Assembly (NCBI GenBank): GCA_030653985.1
Contig: JAURYJ010000027.1
Span: 1 to 41,104 of the forward strand
DNA length: 41,104 nt
Source: Methylobacter sp.
GTDB taxonomy: Bacteria > Pseudomonadota > Gammaproteobacteria > Methylococcales > Methylomonadaceae
Reading direction: 5' to 3'
The position numbers and the translations under genes are program-made. Positions 25,885 to 37,199 of this stretch are shown piece after piece. How positions within the stretch are numbered: the first letter of the stretch is position 1; each line of letters starts with the position of its first letter. Under the pieces are notes generated by a model, which saw nothing but the letters and a program-made list of their open reading frames with translations, was not told the origin of the DNA and made no database searches.

Positions 25885-26427
25885 ATGAAAATAGACCAAC
25901 ACTGGTTAACTGACATTAGCCGAATCCCTACACCCAACTTTGATAAGCGCTCCGACCCGGAGGACATTTCATTACTGGTTATCCACTGCATCAGTCTTCC
26001 GCCCGGAGAATTTGGCAATCATTATATAGACCAGCTGTTTTGCAATCAGCTTGATCCTGATCAACACCCCTATTTCAAGGTTGTTTATCAATTGACTGTA
26101 TCGGCACATTTACTGATTAAGCGCGATGGGAGTTGTGTTCAGTACGTGCCATTTGATAAGCGCGCTTGGCATGCCGGCAATTCGGCATTTGAGGGTCGGG
26201 AACGGTGTAATGATTTTTCTATTGGTATAGAACTTGAAGGCACCGAATTGGTCGAGTATACCGATCAACAATACCGGCAACTCGCCGCAGTGATCAAGAC
26301 CTTGCTTGAAGCTTATCCCAAGCTATCGACACAACGCCTTACCGGGCATAGTGATATTGCGCCTGGACGAAAAACCGATCCGGGCGCATCGTTTGACTGG
26401 AAAAAACTTTTAGGACTGTTGAAGTAA
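25885..26427 (+). CDS. ampD: 1,6-anhydro-N-acetylmuramyl-L-alanine amidase AmpD
   Basis: AmpD is a cytoplasmic zinc amidase that cleaves the stem peptide from anhydro-MurNAc during peptidoglycan recycling; its loss can derepress AmpC-type beta-lactamases in species that have them. The product is 180 residues, close to E. coli AmpD. Zinc ligands and catalytic residues are seen in LLVIHCISLPPGEFG (His) and TGHSDIAPGRKTDPG (His, Lys, Asp). VPFDKRAWHAGNSAFEGRERCNDFSIGIELEG is nearly identical to the enterobacterial enzyme. I chose ATG 25885 (MKIDQHWL); the codon at 25849 is GTG and adds a non-homologous stretch. Confidence 0.95.
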   Translation: MKIDQHWLTDISRIPTPNFDKRSDPEDISLLVIHCISLPPGEFGNHYIDQLFCNQLDPDQHPYFKVVYQLTVSAHLLIKRDGSCVQYVPFDKRAWHAGNSAFEGRERCNDFSIGIELEGTELVEYTDQQYRQLAAVIKTLLEAYPKLSTQRLTGHSDIAPGRKTDPGASFDWKKLLGLLK

Positions 26428-26438
26428 CCGGAAAAATG

Positions 26439-26547
26439 GAACGCAGATGACGCGGATTAGGCGGATCCACGCTGATAAACACATGAGTAAAACTTCATTA
26501 TCCCTTAAAATCCGTGTAAATCTGTCAAATCCGCGTCATCCGCGTTC
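26439..26547. repeat. Long inverted repeat between convergent ampD and lspA
   Basis: A 20-bp arm at 26439-26458 (GAACGCAGATGACGCGGATT) pairs with 26528-26547 at 19 of 20 positions. The arms enclose about 70 bases that contain AATCCGTGTAAATCTGTCAA. I recall very similar CGCGGATGACGCGGAT sequences as dispersed repeats in diverse bacteria. It lies between two convergent genes and could act as a transcription boundary. Confidence 0.85.
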
Positions 26548-26549
26548 TA

Positions 26550-27044
26550 TTATAAATCCGGCTCTTTCGGATGCACTAAACCGAATGACTCCGCCAGCAT
26601 TAAAATCACTCCCAAGGTAATGGCGGAATCTGCGACATTAAAAGCAGGCCAATGCCAGGTACCGTAATAAACATCAAGAAAGTCGATCACATAGCCGTAA
26701 GCCAGCCGATCAATCAAATTGCCGACAGCGCCCCCCAAAACCAGTGCTAAAGCCACTGCCAGCAAAGTCTCGTGCTTTTTCAATCGAGTCAGCCAAACCG
26801 CTATCACTACACTGATCGCCAAAGCCAATGCGGCAAAAAACCAGCGTTGCCAGCCCCCGGCTTCGCTTAAAAAACTGAAAGCCGCTCCGGTATTGTGTAC
26901 GTAAGTCAGCTTAAAAAACGGCATAATCTGAATCGACTCATAAAGCTGCATAGAACTCGCTATCGCAAGCTTGCTGCCTTGATCCAGAATTACCGCCAGC
27001 AATGACAGCCATAACCATTTCACCATAACGACATCACGCATAGT
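26550..27044 (-). CDS. lspA: Lipoprotein signal peptidase
   Basis: LspA is the inner-membrane aspartyl protease that removes signal peptides from prolipoproteins. Four membrane helices are seen. Conserved motifs are [45 protein letters not shown] and [12 protein letters not shown], which together contain the two catalytic Asp residues. The start is uncertain: ATG 27044 ([12 protein letters not shown]) overlaps the ileS stop, and ATG 27026 and ATG 27059 are alternatives. All lack a strong ribosome site, so coupling to ileS is likely. The ribF-ileS-lspA order is standard. Confidence 0.94.
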   Translation of the reverse strand, partial: TMRDVVMVKWLWLSLLAVILDQGSKLAIASSMQLYESIQIMPFFKLTYVHNTGAAFSFLSEAGGWQRWFFAALALAISVVIAVWLTRLKKHETLLAVALALVLGGAVGNLIDRLAYGYVIDFLDVYYGTWHWPAFNVADSAITLGVILMLAESFGLVHPKEPDL

Positions 27045-29865
27045 GTCGAATTTCGCCATCACCCACTACGTTTTCTACGCAACGACCGCAGAGTTCGGGG
27101 TGCTCTTCTGTTGCGCCCACGTCAGCTTGCTGATGCCAGCAACGCACACATTTTTCATGTTCGGAAACGATAACGTTTAATTGAATACCGTCAATTTCTG
27201 TCTGAATGGCTGCTCCCGGGGCATCGGGGGCGGCCATAAGCGAGACATTGGACACAATAAAGATAAAATGCAGTTCGCTCGCTAATTGATTTAAAACCTC
27301 AAAATATTCGGCATTACAATACAGTTCGAGTTCCGCATTCAGCGATGAACCTATATCGCCTTTGGCTCGGCTTTTTTCCAGTTCCTTGCCGACAGCGGCT
27401 CGAACCGCCATGATTTTTTGCCAGCATTCGCGATTCAAAACAGCATCATCGTCCAGCTTGACCAAGCCCTGATACCAGGTTTCCAAAAACACCGACTCGC
27501 TACGCTCACCCGGCAAATATTGCCAGAGTTCATCAGCGGTATAGCTGATGATCGGTGCCAGCCAGCGCGTCAGGGCTTCAAGCACATGATACATAGCCGT
27601 TTGCGCCGAACGCCGCGCCAAACCGTCGGCTTTTGCAGTGTATTGCCTATCCTTAATGATATCCAGATAAAACCCGCCCAGATCAATCACGCAAAAATGA
27701 TGCACTTTTTGGTAGATATGCTGAAATTGATAAGTATCGTAGGCCGTCTTGACTTCTTCCTGCAACGTGTATGCCCTATCCACCACCCAGCGATCCAATG
27801 CCAGCAAATCTTTATCTTCGACCGCATGTTGCGCCGGGTCAAAATCATCCAGATTGGACAGCAAAAAGCGCGCGGTATTTCGGAAGCGCCTGTAGCCATC
27901 CGAGGTGCGATTAAGAATTTCATCCGATACGGTCATCTCACCACGATAATCGGTCGCTGCAACCCATAAACGCAACACATCGGCACCCAAATTCTTCATC
28001 ACCGATTGCGGCGCGACCACATTGCCCTTCGATTTTGACATCTTTTTACCTTCAGCATCGACGGTAAATCCATGCGTCAACACGGCCTTGTAGGGCGCTA
28101 CCTCGTTCATCGCAACCGAAGTCAGTAATGATGACTGAAACCAACCGCGATGCTGATCTGAGCCTTCCAGATACAAATCGGCCGGAAAGCTCAGCTGCTC
28201 GCGCTTTTCCAACACGCAGGCGTGAGTAACGCCGGAATCAAACCAGACATCCAAGGTATCGGACATTTTTTCGTAATGCTCGGCTTCATCGCCCAACAAT
28301 TCAGCCGCTTCCAGTTCAAACCAGGCTTCTATGCCTTGTTGTTCGATGCACTGGGCCACCTGCTCAACTAATTCGGCCGTGCGCGGATGCAATTCGCCGG
28401 TTTCTTTATGGACAAAAAACGTGATCGGCACGCCCCAGGTGCGCTGACGGGAAATACACCAGTCAGGTCGGCCTTCCATCATGCTTTCGATGCGCGCCTG
28501 ACCCCATTCGGGAATCCAGGCGACGCGCTTGACTTCATCCAGCGCCTGCTCGCGCAGCTTGTTTTTATTCATCGAGATAAACCACTGCGGCGTAGCCCGA
28601 AAAATAATCGGAGTTTTATGCCGCCAGCAATGCGGATAGCTGTGCAGTATCGCGACGTGATGCACCAACTTGCCTTGTTGCTCCAACACTTCCAAAACAT
28701 GAGCATTAGCGTTGAATACATGCTCGCCGGCAAAGATTTCGGTATTCGGCAGAAAAACGCCGTCATTGCCGACCGGGTTATCGACCGGCAAACCGTATTT
28801 CAAGCCGACGATATAATCGTCCTGGCCGTGTCCTGGCGCGGTATGCACCGCGCCGGTACCGGCTTCGGTGGTGACATGATCGCCCAGAATGATCGGCACT
28901 TGCCGGTCATAAAAAGGATGTTGCAGTAATTGATGCTCCAGTTCGGAGCCTTTGCAGTAGGCAATGACATGGTAGTCCTCGATGTCGTAACGCAGCATCG
29001 CATCCTTAAGCAACGCTTCGGCAACGACCAAGCGTTCTTTGTTGCCGTCTTTTTCACATTGCACCACCGCATATTCCAGCTCGGGGTTTAACGCAACGCC
29101 CTGATTTGCCGGCAGCGTCCACGGCGTGGTTGTCCAGATGACCACCGATAATGACCCAAAACCATCATGCTCAGGTACATGATGACACCGACTCAAGAAT
29201 CCGGTTTCATCAACAACCTGAAAACGCACATCGACCGCAGGCGAATGTTTATCTTCGTACTCGACTTCCGCTTCAGCCAGTGCTGAGCCGCAATCGGTAC
29301 ACCAATGTACCGGCTTGGCGCCTTTTACTATGTGACCATTTTGGCTGATTTTACCCAGCGAGCGCACGATGTCGGCTTCAAAGGTAAAATCCATGGTTAA
29401 ATACGGATGCTCCCAATCGCCCAAAATACCCAGCCGGATAAAGGCCTCTTTTTGTATATTGACCTGTTTTCCCGCATATTCGCGGCAGGCTTTGCGGAAC
29501 ACGGCAGCAGAAACCTTAACCCCGGCTTTACCAATTTTCTTCTCTACCTGCAATTCAATCGGCAAACCGTGACAATCCCAACCCGGCACATAAGGCGCAT
29601 CGAAACCGCTTAACGATTTCGATTTAACAATGATGTCCTTTAACACCTTGTTAACCGCATGACCGATATGAATTTCGCCATTAGCATAAGGAGGGCCGTC
29701 ATGCAGAACAAACTTAGGTCTACCGGCAAATTCTTGCCTGATTTTGTTATATAGGTTCGCTTCGGTCCATTTTTTCAGACGTTCCGGCTCGCGCTGTGCC
29801 AAATTGCCTTTCATCGGAAACGCAGTATTAGGTAAATTCAGTGTTTTTTTATAATCCATCGTCAT
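27034..29865 (-). CDS. ileS: Isoleucyl-tRNA synthetase
   Basis: IleS is the class I aminoacyl-tRNA synthetase that charges tRNA-Ile and edits mis-activated valine. The 943-residue protein begins [24 protein letters not shown]. It has the HIGH motif in [16 protein letters not shown], the editing-domain segment [33 protein letters not shown] and the KMSKS motif in [10 protein letters not shown]. The C-terminal zinc finger is [12 protein letters not shown]...CGRCVENV. I chose ATG 29865 (MTMDYKKT), which keeps both possible ATGs; ATG 29859 is equally plausible. It lies downstream of ribF. Confidence 0.97.
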   Translation of the reverse strand: MTMDYKKTLNLPNTAFPMKGNLAQREPERLKKWTEANLYNKIRQEFAGRPKFVLHDGPPYANGEIHIGHAVNKVLKDIIVKSKSLSGFDAPYVPGWDCHGLPIELQVEKKIGKAGVKVSAAVFRKACREYAGKQVNIQKEAFIRLGILGDWEHPYLTMDFTFEADIVRSLGKISQNGHIVKGAKPVHWCTDCGSALAEAEVEYEDKHSPAVDVRFQVVDETGFLSRCHHVPEHDGFGSLSVVIWTTTPWTLPANQGVALNPELEYAVVQCEKDGNKERLVVAEALLKDAMLRYDIEDYHVIAYCKGSELEHQLLQHPFYDRQVPIILGDHVTTEAGTGAVHTAPGHGQDDYIVGLKYGLPVDNPVGNDGVFLPNTEIFAGEHVFNANAHVLEVLEQQGKLVHHVAILHSYPHCWRHKTPIIFRATPQWFISMNKNKLREQALDEVKRVAWIPEWGQARIESMMEGRPDWCISRQRTWGVPITFFVHKETGELHPRTAELVEQVAQCIEQQGIEAWFELEAAELLGDEAEHYEKMSDTLDVWFDSGVTHACVLEKREQLSFPADLYLEGSDQHRGWFQSSLLTSVAMNEVAPYKAVLTHGFTVDAEGKKMSKSKGNVVAPQSVMKNLGADVLRLWVAATDYRGEMTVSDEILNRTSDGYRRFRNTARFLLSNLDDFDPAQHAVEDKDLLALDRWVVDRAYTLQEEVKTAYDTYQFQHIYQKVHHFCVIDLGGFYLDIIKDRQYTAKADGLARRSAQTAMYHVLEALTRWLAPIISYTADELWQYLPGERSESVFLETWYQGLVKLDDDAVLNRECWQKIMAVRAAVGKELEKSRAKGDIGSSLNAELELYCNAEYFEVLNQLASELHFIFIVSNVSLMAAPDAPGAAIQTEIDGIQLNVIVSEHEKCVRCWHQQADVGATEEHPELCGRCVENVVGDGEIRHYA

Positions 29866-29899
29866 CACAGTTAATCTCGGCAAAAATCTTTATCACCAG

Positions 29900-29972
29900 G
29901 GAGGGTGTGTATGCCGCTAGCCGGTAAGGAACCGGCGCGGCGATCACCCACAGGGAAGGAGGGTGTGTATGC
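29900..29972. repeat. Repeat element at the ribF 3' end, before ileS
   Basis: Two direct copies of GGAGGGTGTGTATGC (29900-29914 and 29958-29972) flank the hairpin GCCGGT-AAGGA-ACCGGC (29920-29936). Its 6-bp stem and 5-base A(A/G)GGA loop have the same design as the hairpin in the 52-bp repeat at 1-154. On the plus strand each direct copy looks like a Shine-Dalgarno sequence followed by ATG. The last residues and stop codon of ribF are encoded within it. Confidence 0.8.
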
Positions 29973-30912
29973 TGCAATTACGCAGGGAGCAAAGCGCGGC
30001 TTTGGCCTTAGCTACATCTTTTATAATCTGGACTTTAAGCTCATCCAGCGACTGAAAACGCATTTCATCCCTAATTTTTTGCTTGAAATGCACTTCCACA
30101 TAGCGGCCGTAAATTTCCCTATTAAAATCGAATAAATGCGCTTCCAGTATAACCTTTGAACCACCGTCAAATGTCGGTCGGGTGCCTACATTCGCAACAC
30201 CTTCAAATTCGCTACCATCAATACCAGTCATGGTAACGGCAAACACCCCATTAACAGGCGTATTTTTTCTAAACATCTGTATATTAGCAGTAGGATAACC
30301 GATAGTTCTGCCGCGCTTGTCGCCATGTGCCACACGCCCACAAACAGAATAGCAGCAACCCAGCATTTTTTCAGCCAGAGCTAAATCGCCATCGCCCAAC
30401 GCATCCCTGATTAGCGTACTGCTGACTCGAAGCCCGGTTACTTGAAAAGATCCGGTATCTTCAACCTCAAAATCGAATATTTTGCCCTTCTCCTTGAGCA
30501 TGGTGAAATTGCCGCGCCGGGTCTTACCAAAATGGAAATCATCCCCGACCACCAGATGCTTTACATTCAGTTTTTTCACTAAAATGTCCTCAATAAAGCG
30601 CTCCGCATCACAGTCGGCAAAATTTTGATTAAATCGCAATATCAATAAATCATCAACGGGTAATTTAGAAAACCCGAGTACTTTTTCCCGCAAGCACATC
30701 AACCGTGACGGCGCATTTTCTCCCAGAAAATACTCCAGCGGCTGTGGCTCAAAAGTCATAACAACTACAGGCAAAGATAAGGCCGCGCCTCGTTCAGCTA
30801 GCTTGGCTATTACTGCTCTGTGCCCTAAATGTAAGCCGTCAAAATTTCCAATCGTTAGTACACAGCCCGATTTTAACGGTTTTAAATGAGGCAATCCTCT
30901 AATAAGACGCAT
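29944..30912 (-). CDS. ribF: Bifunctional riboflavin kinase / FMN adenylyltransferase
   Basis: RibF phosphorylates riboflavin to FMN and adenylates it to FAD. The N-terminal nucleotidyltransferase domain shows VLTIGNFDGLHLGHRAVIAKLAE, VVVMTFEPQPLEYF, LVVGDDFHFGKTRRGN and VSSTLIRDAL. The C-terminal kinase domain shows GRVAHGDKRGRTIGYPTANI, GVFAVTM, GVANVGTRPTFDGG and the LFDFNREIYGRYVEVHF core. I chose ATG 30912 (MRLIRGL), matching E. coli; the reading from 30960 adds an unlikely extension. The final residues (NCSIHTLLPCG) come from the repeat at 29900-29972 and differ from the usual ending. Confidence 0.96.
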   Translation of the reverse strand: MRLIRGLPHLKPLKSGCVLTIGNFDGLHLGHRAVIAKLAERGAALSLPVVVMTFEPQPLEYFLGENAPSRLMCLREKVLGFSKLPVDDLLILRFNQNFADCDAERFIEDILVKKLNVKHLVVGDDFHFGKTRRGNFTMLKEKGKIFDFEVEDTGSFQVTGLRVSSTLIRDALGDGDLALAEKMLGCCYSVCGRVAHGDKRGRTIGYPTANIQMFRKNTPVNGVFAVTMTGIDGSEFEGVANVGTRPTFDGGSKVILEAHLFDFNREIYGRYVEVHFKQKIRDEMRFQSLDELKVQIIKDVAKAKAALCSLRNCSIHTLLPCG

Positions 30913-31007
30913 GAAATGTGGCAAATTTAAAAAAGCCTGTATTCTACCATGCGGAAGCATGGCTTCAATTCAAAACATGACAACTAAATCATATACTCAA
31001 AAAAAAA

Positions 31008-31036
31008 GCCCGGTGGAAAATTCCACCGGGCTTTTT
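31008..31036 (-). terminator. Intrinsic terminator after the Lpp-like gene
   Basis: GCCCGGTGGAA-AA-TTCCACCGGGC is a perfect 11-bp stem with a 2-base loop. It has an A-run on one side and a T-run on the other, so it can act in both directions. It lies 20 bases beyond the Lpp-like gene stop on the minus strand, where a run of nine T follows. Confidence 0.93.
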
Positions 31037-31056
31037 ATTTTTAAATCAGCGATGAT

Positions 31057-31341
31057 TTATTTCATCATTGATTTTTTGAACATGCTGTCCAGCTTGCTGT
31101 TTGTGTCTTGAGCATACTGAGCTGCACGATTAGCAGCAGCTTCAGCAGCAGCAGCTTGTGAAGAAGCAGAGTCAGCGGCGCTTTTTGCGCTAGCTGCATC
31201 AGCAGATGCTTGTGCAACAGAAGTTTTCAAGCCATCAACTTGTGATTGTAAGTTTTCGATATCGGAAGTGCTTGCACAACCAACAGCCAGACTAGCAACC
31301 AGAGCAATCATTGATAATTTTATTACTTTTTTCATATTCAT
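31057..31341 (-). CDS. Lpp-like alanine-zipper lipoprotein
   Basis: This small outer-membrane lipoprotein resembles Braun's lipoprotein. The 94-residue precursor has a signal peptide ending LAVGC (Cys 22). A long helical stretch with 3-4 spaced Ala and Ser (VAQASADAASAKSAADSASS onward) is typical of an alanine-zipper coiled-coil trimer. The chain ends in KSMMK. The final Lys is the position where Lpp of E. coli is joined to meso-diaminopimelate by L,D-transpeptidases. The next gene is an L,D-transpeptidase. ATG 31341 follows AAGGG. A strong terminator follows, consistent with an abundant short transcript. Confidence 0.85.
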   Translation of the reverse strand: MNMKKVIKLSMIALVASLAVGCASTSDIENLQSQVDGLKTSVAQASADAASAKSAADSASSQAAAAEAAANRAAQYAQDTNSKLDSMFKKSMMK

Positions 31342-31535
31342 TTTCCCTTCTAAAAGTTATTACACAAAAAAAAATCTCACCAAGTTTGAATTTTGAACTG
31401 TTTTCTAACTATTTTCCAGTTTTATTTTTGGAAAGCTGAAATAATAATCCCACCCACAACACAAACAAATACAAGTCATTGTTTCTTATTTTAAATACAC
31501 TTTTAAAACCAACTTAATAATAGCAATTTTTTATT

Positions 31536-32078
31536 TTATTTTATTTTCACTACTGTTCCCTTGCCTAACCATTGGCTTAAATGATCAATCTGTCCGTTAG
31601 TTAACGCAATGCACCCATGAGTCCAATTCATAGATTTATGAATTTTCTCATCTGCTCGACCCAAGCCATGAATACCGATTCGTCCACCTAATGCTGTGTT
31701 TTGCGGGGGCACTTGATGATACCTGTGAGCAATCATAATACTATTGTAAGCCACTTGATCAATAACGCCCTGTTCCAAGGCTTTTTGAGCATCCTCCGTA
31801 GACGGATAAGTTAAACCAAAAAACTTTCGAAAGGAGCTTTGTTCGCCAACCCAGCCTATTCGGTAACTTCCAAAAGGCGTGACGTTATCTCCCCGATGGT
31901 TTTTAAACCCGGCACCTCCTTGACCAATGGCAATATCATTTAAGACCTCAAGCGTTTGTTGGCCTTTTTTTACCTCAATAGTGAGCGCTTTCGTATCGAC
32001 TAAAAGCCAGACATCATCGCCTGCGATGACAGCAAAAGAAAAAACACTACAACACAACAATAAATAGATTCGTAACAT
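31536..32078 (-). CDS. L,D-transpeptidase (YkuD family)
   Basis: This is a periplasmic YkuD-type enzyme that makes 3-3 crosslinks or attaches lipoproteins to peptidoglycan through a catalytic Cys. I chose ATG 32078 (MLRIYLLL), which gives a signal peptide ending near VIAG; the longer reading to 32270 would cover the promoter region of the divergent gene. The mature protein begins DDVWLLVDTKALTIEVKKG. The active-site signature is IGIHGLGRADEKIHKSMNWTHGCIALTN-like, with His, and Cys in THGC. It is 180 residues. No SH3 or LysM domain is visible. Its Lpp-like neighbour is a plausible substrate (inference). Confidence 0.9.
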   Translation of the reverse strand: MLRIYLLLCCSVFSFAVIAGDDVWLLVDTKALTIEVKKGQQTLEVLNDIAIGQGGAGFKNHRGDNVTPFGSYRIGWVGEQSSFRKFFGLTYPSTEDAQKALEQGVIDQVAYNSIMIAHRYHQVPPQNTALGGRIGIHGLGRADEKIHKSMNWTHGCIALTNGQIDHLSQWLGKGTVVKIK

Positions 32079-32144
32079 AAATGTTCTATACACTAGAGAA
32101 GAATTTTGGTGTACTTTAGTCCACCAGGTTAATTGTCGAATTAA

Positions 32145-33788
<1,644 letters not shown>

Positions 33789-33793
33789 AATAG

Positions 33794-33892
33794 GCACAAG
33801 AGCATGGCGTGAACCGAAAGCGGGCGCAACGTTTGTTGCAAATACTGGGGTTGGTTGCCATGGTGCCTGGCCCCAATACCACGGCTTTCTCA
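33794..33892 (+). pseudogene. IS3-family transposase fragment
   Basis: This 33-codon stretch reads EHGVNRKRAQRLLQILGL followed by VAMVPGPNTTAFS and a stop. It resembles the segment INRKRVQRLMQLMGL...PGPNTS found just before the DDE domain in OrfB of IS3-family elements. Nothing of the element remains on either side, so it is a short remnant. Confidence 0.6.
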
Positions 33893-33957
33893 TAAAAAAA
33901 CGCGGCAAACATGTAGTACAATCCGAGCCCCTAAAATTTGGCATAACACCTCGATAC

Positions 33958-34450
33958 ATGAATAGCGAATCACCAAGTAGTAAAGAACAAATCACCTGTT
34001 TTGTAGATCTGCTGAAACATAATCTCCCAGAGCATCGTGATAATCGTGGCAAGCGTCATACCTTGGTGTTAGTGATAGTCGGATTTGTTTGCGCAACCTT
34101 GGTAGGACGCCACAAGCTTTCCAGTGTTCACCGCTATATCTGCAATCGAGTAGATTGGTTACACGAAATAACCCAAAGCCAAAAAGTTAAGCCGATCTCC
34201 TGCGCACATCTGCCCCGTTTTCTTAACGGATTGGATTGGCTAGCATTAAATGAATTGATCGAACGCTGTTTTGGTGTTCGAATTCACTATAATCAAGCAC
34301 AAAAATGGATAGCGATTGATGGCAAAGCGTTACGTGGCACACTGGATGCTGGTGAAAAACAAAATGTAATTCTGGCCGTGGATCACGCTACGCGTGAAGT
34401 GGTGGCACAAGCTCGACAATGTGGCGACAAGTCCAGTGAAATTCCGGTAG
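33958..34450 (+). pseudogene. ISAs1-family transposase, N-terminal remnant
   Basis: The ORF opens at ATG 33958 and begins with the transposase-associated N-terminal domain (HTLVLVIVGFVCATLVGRHKLSSV). It reaches the first catalytic Asp in WIAIDGKALRGTLDAG and continues to CGDKSSEIPV, where ISAs1 homology ends near 34450. The ORF runs on to a stop at 34506 through unrelated sequence. The catalytic C-terminal two thirds are missing, so the gene cannot encode an active transposase. No terminal repeat is visible at the left end. Confidence 0.82.
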
Positions 34451-34489
34451 GGGTGCTGATTTTTTATAATTTTCATAAATTAACTCACG

Positions 34490-34712
34490 GTTCGCTCATT
34501 TTTTAGGGCAGTTCGGAAGATTGGTGCTTTTTATTGAGAAACCAATGTAAAAATACCGAATTTCAAAATTCAATATCATTTTTTTTAGATATTAATCCTG
34601 AGATCTATGACATTAAATTATTTTCGGGGTGATCTTATTTTTATGTCAACCTCAAAAAACACTATATATAGTGTTTTTAAATCTTACTAACCACTAGAAA
34701 AAATGAGCGAAC
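34490..34712. mobile_element. 223-bp non-coding element with 15-bp inverted ends
   Basis: Perfect 15-bp terminal inverted repeats GTTCGCTCATTTTTT (34490-34504) and its complement (34698-34712) bound an AT-rich interior without an ORF. Inside lies a perfect 24-bp palindrome (34655-34678) centred on ACTATATATAGT. No target duplication is clear. It fits a MITE that landed next to or in the ISAs1 remnant. Confidence 0.75.
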
Positions 34713-34779
34713 GCCGAGTAGTACAGCTAAGACAGGTTGTCGATTGTGTTGGCATGCTGAACGAACACTATTAATCTAG

Positions 34780-34813
34780 CTTCCAGGCGTAATCCTTATA
34801 GTACGCCTGGAAG
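34780..34813. terminator. Hairpin beyond the katE stop
   Basis: CTTCCAGGCGTA (34780-34791) and TACGCCTGGAAG (34802-34813) form a perfect 12-bp stem with a 10-base loop, 38 bases past the katE stop on the minus strand. There is no T-run, so it may stabilise the 3' end rather than act as a classical terminator. Confidence 0.6.
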
Positions 34814-34851
34814 TAAAAGTGCTTCGACGACCAAGTGCTATTGCATCGTTA

Positions 34852-36969
34852 TCAAGCGAGTGTTCTAACGCACGCTTCCCGATCCCACTGACGTGTTTTA
34901 GCTGCGGCAATGAAGCGATCCAGGTTTCCGATGGCAATCACACCGGCGTCTTGTTCGATAGCCGCTGTTATCAGCAAGGCTTCGCCGCCCTTGTCAAAAC
35001 CGATCGCTTTCAGATGACCGAAGGCATCACGCACGAAATCGATGGCGGCGGCTTCTTTGCCCAATAACGCGGCGGTTTCGCTGGAAAGAATGATGGCGAC
35101 CGCATCGAACATCACCGACGGCGTGCCAGCCAATTGACTATCGATTGTCAACAGCGAGCCGTTGGCAAGTTTCGCTTCGCCGATTTTCACGGCGATAATT
35201 TGCACTTTTGCGCCTGCAGTGGCGACTGCCTGCTTGACGGCCTCAATGCTTGCCGCATCCGATCCGTCCGCAATTAGTATCCCGACAGCCCGGCCTTCGA
35301 GCGTGTCCTTCATCTTGCCGATGAGTCGCAACGCTGGGGAGGTATCTAACTCCTGTACTGCAACAGCAGCTACCGGCGCCTGCGGTAGTTCGTTCATACC
35401 GAGGCCAGAGGCGACCCTTTGTGCGAGGTCCTCTTCGATATGGCGCAAGTGACCGACCATGGCCTCGCGGATATGCGGATGCTCGACCTTAGAAAGCTCA
35501 AATACCAAAGCGGAGGTAATATGCGCCTGTTCGAAGGCGTTTTGGCTGCGATAGAATTGCCGTGCCTGGCTGTAATGGTCGGCAAAGCTCTCCGCCCGAA
35601 TCCTACCCTTTGCGCCGGTCTCGGTCACCGCCGCGCTGTAAAAGCCGGTCTCCGGTTGTTCGCGTGGGGAGTCCGCTGCCAGGGCATTCGGTTCGTAGGA
35701 CACGCGTCCAGCCGGTTGCGCCATTTGCATATGACCGTCGCGCTGGTGATTGGCGAACGGACACTGCGGCGCATTGACGGGTATCTGGTGAAAATTCGGC
35801 GAGCCCAGACGAGATAACTGCGTGTCCAGATACGAGAACAGACGCCCCTGCAATAGCGGATCGTTCGAGAAATCGATGCCGGGCACGACGTGGGACGGGC
35901 AGAACGCCACTTGTTCAGTTTCAGCAAAGAAATTGTCCGGCCAGCGGTTGAGCACCATGCGTCCGATAACGTGCAACGGCACCAATTCTTCCGGTATCAA
36001 TTTAGTCGAATCGAGATGATCGAATGGGAAGGCATCGGCTTCCTCTTGGGAGAATAGTTGCACCGCCAATTCCCATTCCGGGAAATCGCCGGTGCTGATC
36101 GCTTCGAACAAGTCGCGGCGATGAAAATCGGGATCGGCGCCGGCAATCTTGACCGCCTCGTCCCAGAGGGTCGATTGCAAACCGAGTTTCGGCCGCCAGT
36201 GGAATTTCACGAAGGTCGATTCGCCTGCGGCATTGACCAAACGGAATGAATGAATACCGAAGCCTTCGATCATCCGTAGCGAACGCGGCAAGGTGCGGTC
36301 GGACATGATCCACATTACCATGTGCATTGATTCTGGCGTCAGTGAAATATAGTCCCAAAAGGTGTCGTGCGCAGTAGCTGCCTGAGGAAAACCACGATCA
36401 GGCTCCATTTTGACAGCATGAATGAGGTCGGGAAATTTGATGGCATCCTGAATGAAGAAGACCGGGATATTATTGCCGACCAAATCCCAATTGCCCTCTT
36501 TCGTGTAAAACTTGACGGCGAAGCCGCGAACATCGCGCGGGGTATCGGCCGAACCGGAACCGCCTGCTACGGTTGAGATGCGCGTGAATAAAGGCGTTTG
36601 TTCGCCCACTTCGGTCAGCACTTTGGCGGTCGTGTATTTTTCCAGGGATTGTGTCAGTTCGAAAAAGCCATGTGCGCCCGTACCGCGGGCATGGACGATG
36701 CGCTCGGGAATTCGCTCGTGGTCGAAATGAGTGATTTTTTCACGCAGGATGAAATCTTCCAGCAGCGTCGGACCGCTCGGATTGGCTCTCAGGGAGTTCT
36801 GATCGTCGGAAATAGGCAAACCCTGATTCGTCGTCAACGACGGCTGATTGCCGGTGGCCGTCTGGTGCCACTCTCCGCCGCTGCCGACTGAAACGGTTAT
36901 TTCTTCTGGCCCGGACTTTGCCTGTTTGCCCTTGACGGGTAGAACCCCTGTTTTGGCTTTGGTCATCAT
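34852..36969 (-). CDS. katE: Catalase HPII (large-subunit, clade 2)
   Basis: This is a cytoplasmic heme catalase that disproportionates hydrogen peroxide. The 705-residue size and C-terminal domain mark the large-subunit class. The distal His is in [16 protein letters not shown], the Asn region in [20 protein letters not shown] and the proximal Tyr in [15 protein letters not shown]. Residues from about 560 onward form the DJ-1/glutamine-amidotransferase-like domain ([20 protein letters not shown]). ATG 36969 follows GGAGATTC. The coding sequence is visibly richer in G and C than the dcw genes, and IS remnants lie just downstream, so acquisition by transfer is possible. Confidence 0.96.
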   Translation of the reverse strand: MMTKAKTGVLPVKGKQAKSGPEEITVSVGSGGEWHQTATGNQPSLTTNQGLPISDDQNSLRANPSGPTLLEDFILREKITHFDHERIPERIVHARGTGAHGFFELTQSLEKYTTAKVLTEVGEQTPLFTRISTVAGGSGSADTPRDVRGFAVKFYTKEGNWDLVGNNIPVFFIQDAIKFPDLIHAVKMEPDRGFPQAATAHDTFWDYISLTPESMHMVMWIMSDRTLPRSLRMIEGFGIHSFRLVNAAGESTFVKFHWRPKLGLQSTLWDEAVKIAGADPDFHRRDLFEAISTGDFPEWELAVQLFSQEEADAFPFDHLDSTKLIPEELVPLHVIGRMVLNRWPDNFFAETEQVAFCPSHVVPGIDFSNDPLLQGRLFSYLDTQLSRLGSPNFHQIPVNAPQCPFANHQRDGHMQMAQPAGRVSYEPNALAADSPREQPETGFYSAAVTETGAKGRIRAESFADHYSQARQFYRSQNAFEQAHITSALVFELSKVEHPHIREAMVGHLRHIEEDLAQRVASGLGMNELPQAPVAAVAVQELDTSPALRLIGKMKDTLEGRAVGILIADGSDAASIEAVKQAVATAGAKVQIIAVKIGEAKLANGSLLTIDSQLAGTPSVMFDAVAIILSSETAALLGKEAAAIDFVRDAFGHLKAIGFDKGGEALLITAAIEQDAGVIAIGNLDRFIAAAKTRQWDREACVRTLA

Positions 36970-37199
36970 GAATCTCCAATTAATTTTGCACGACAGTAAC
37001 TTGCCGTCGTGACGCCGTGGATAATGAACGCGTTGATTACTAGAAAAAAGCTAGCAAGTTTGGGGTCAAGTCGTCGGCGGCGATAGTGGCTGCTTGCGTG
37101 GCAGTATATGATCGTTGAAATGGCATTATTTAGTTATCACAATCGAACCCATTAGTAGTTTGGCACTTTGTTCGTAACTTGGGTGTGATAAAGCGCCTT

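Noticed and set aside
34654..34679. 24-bp palindrome as a katE terminator or operator
   Set aside because: It lies about 175 bases beyond the katE stop and inside an element bounded by inverted repeats; it is better explained as part of that element.
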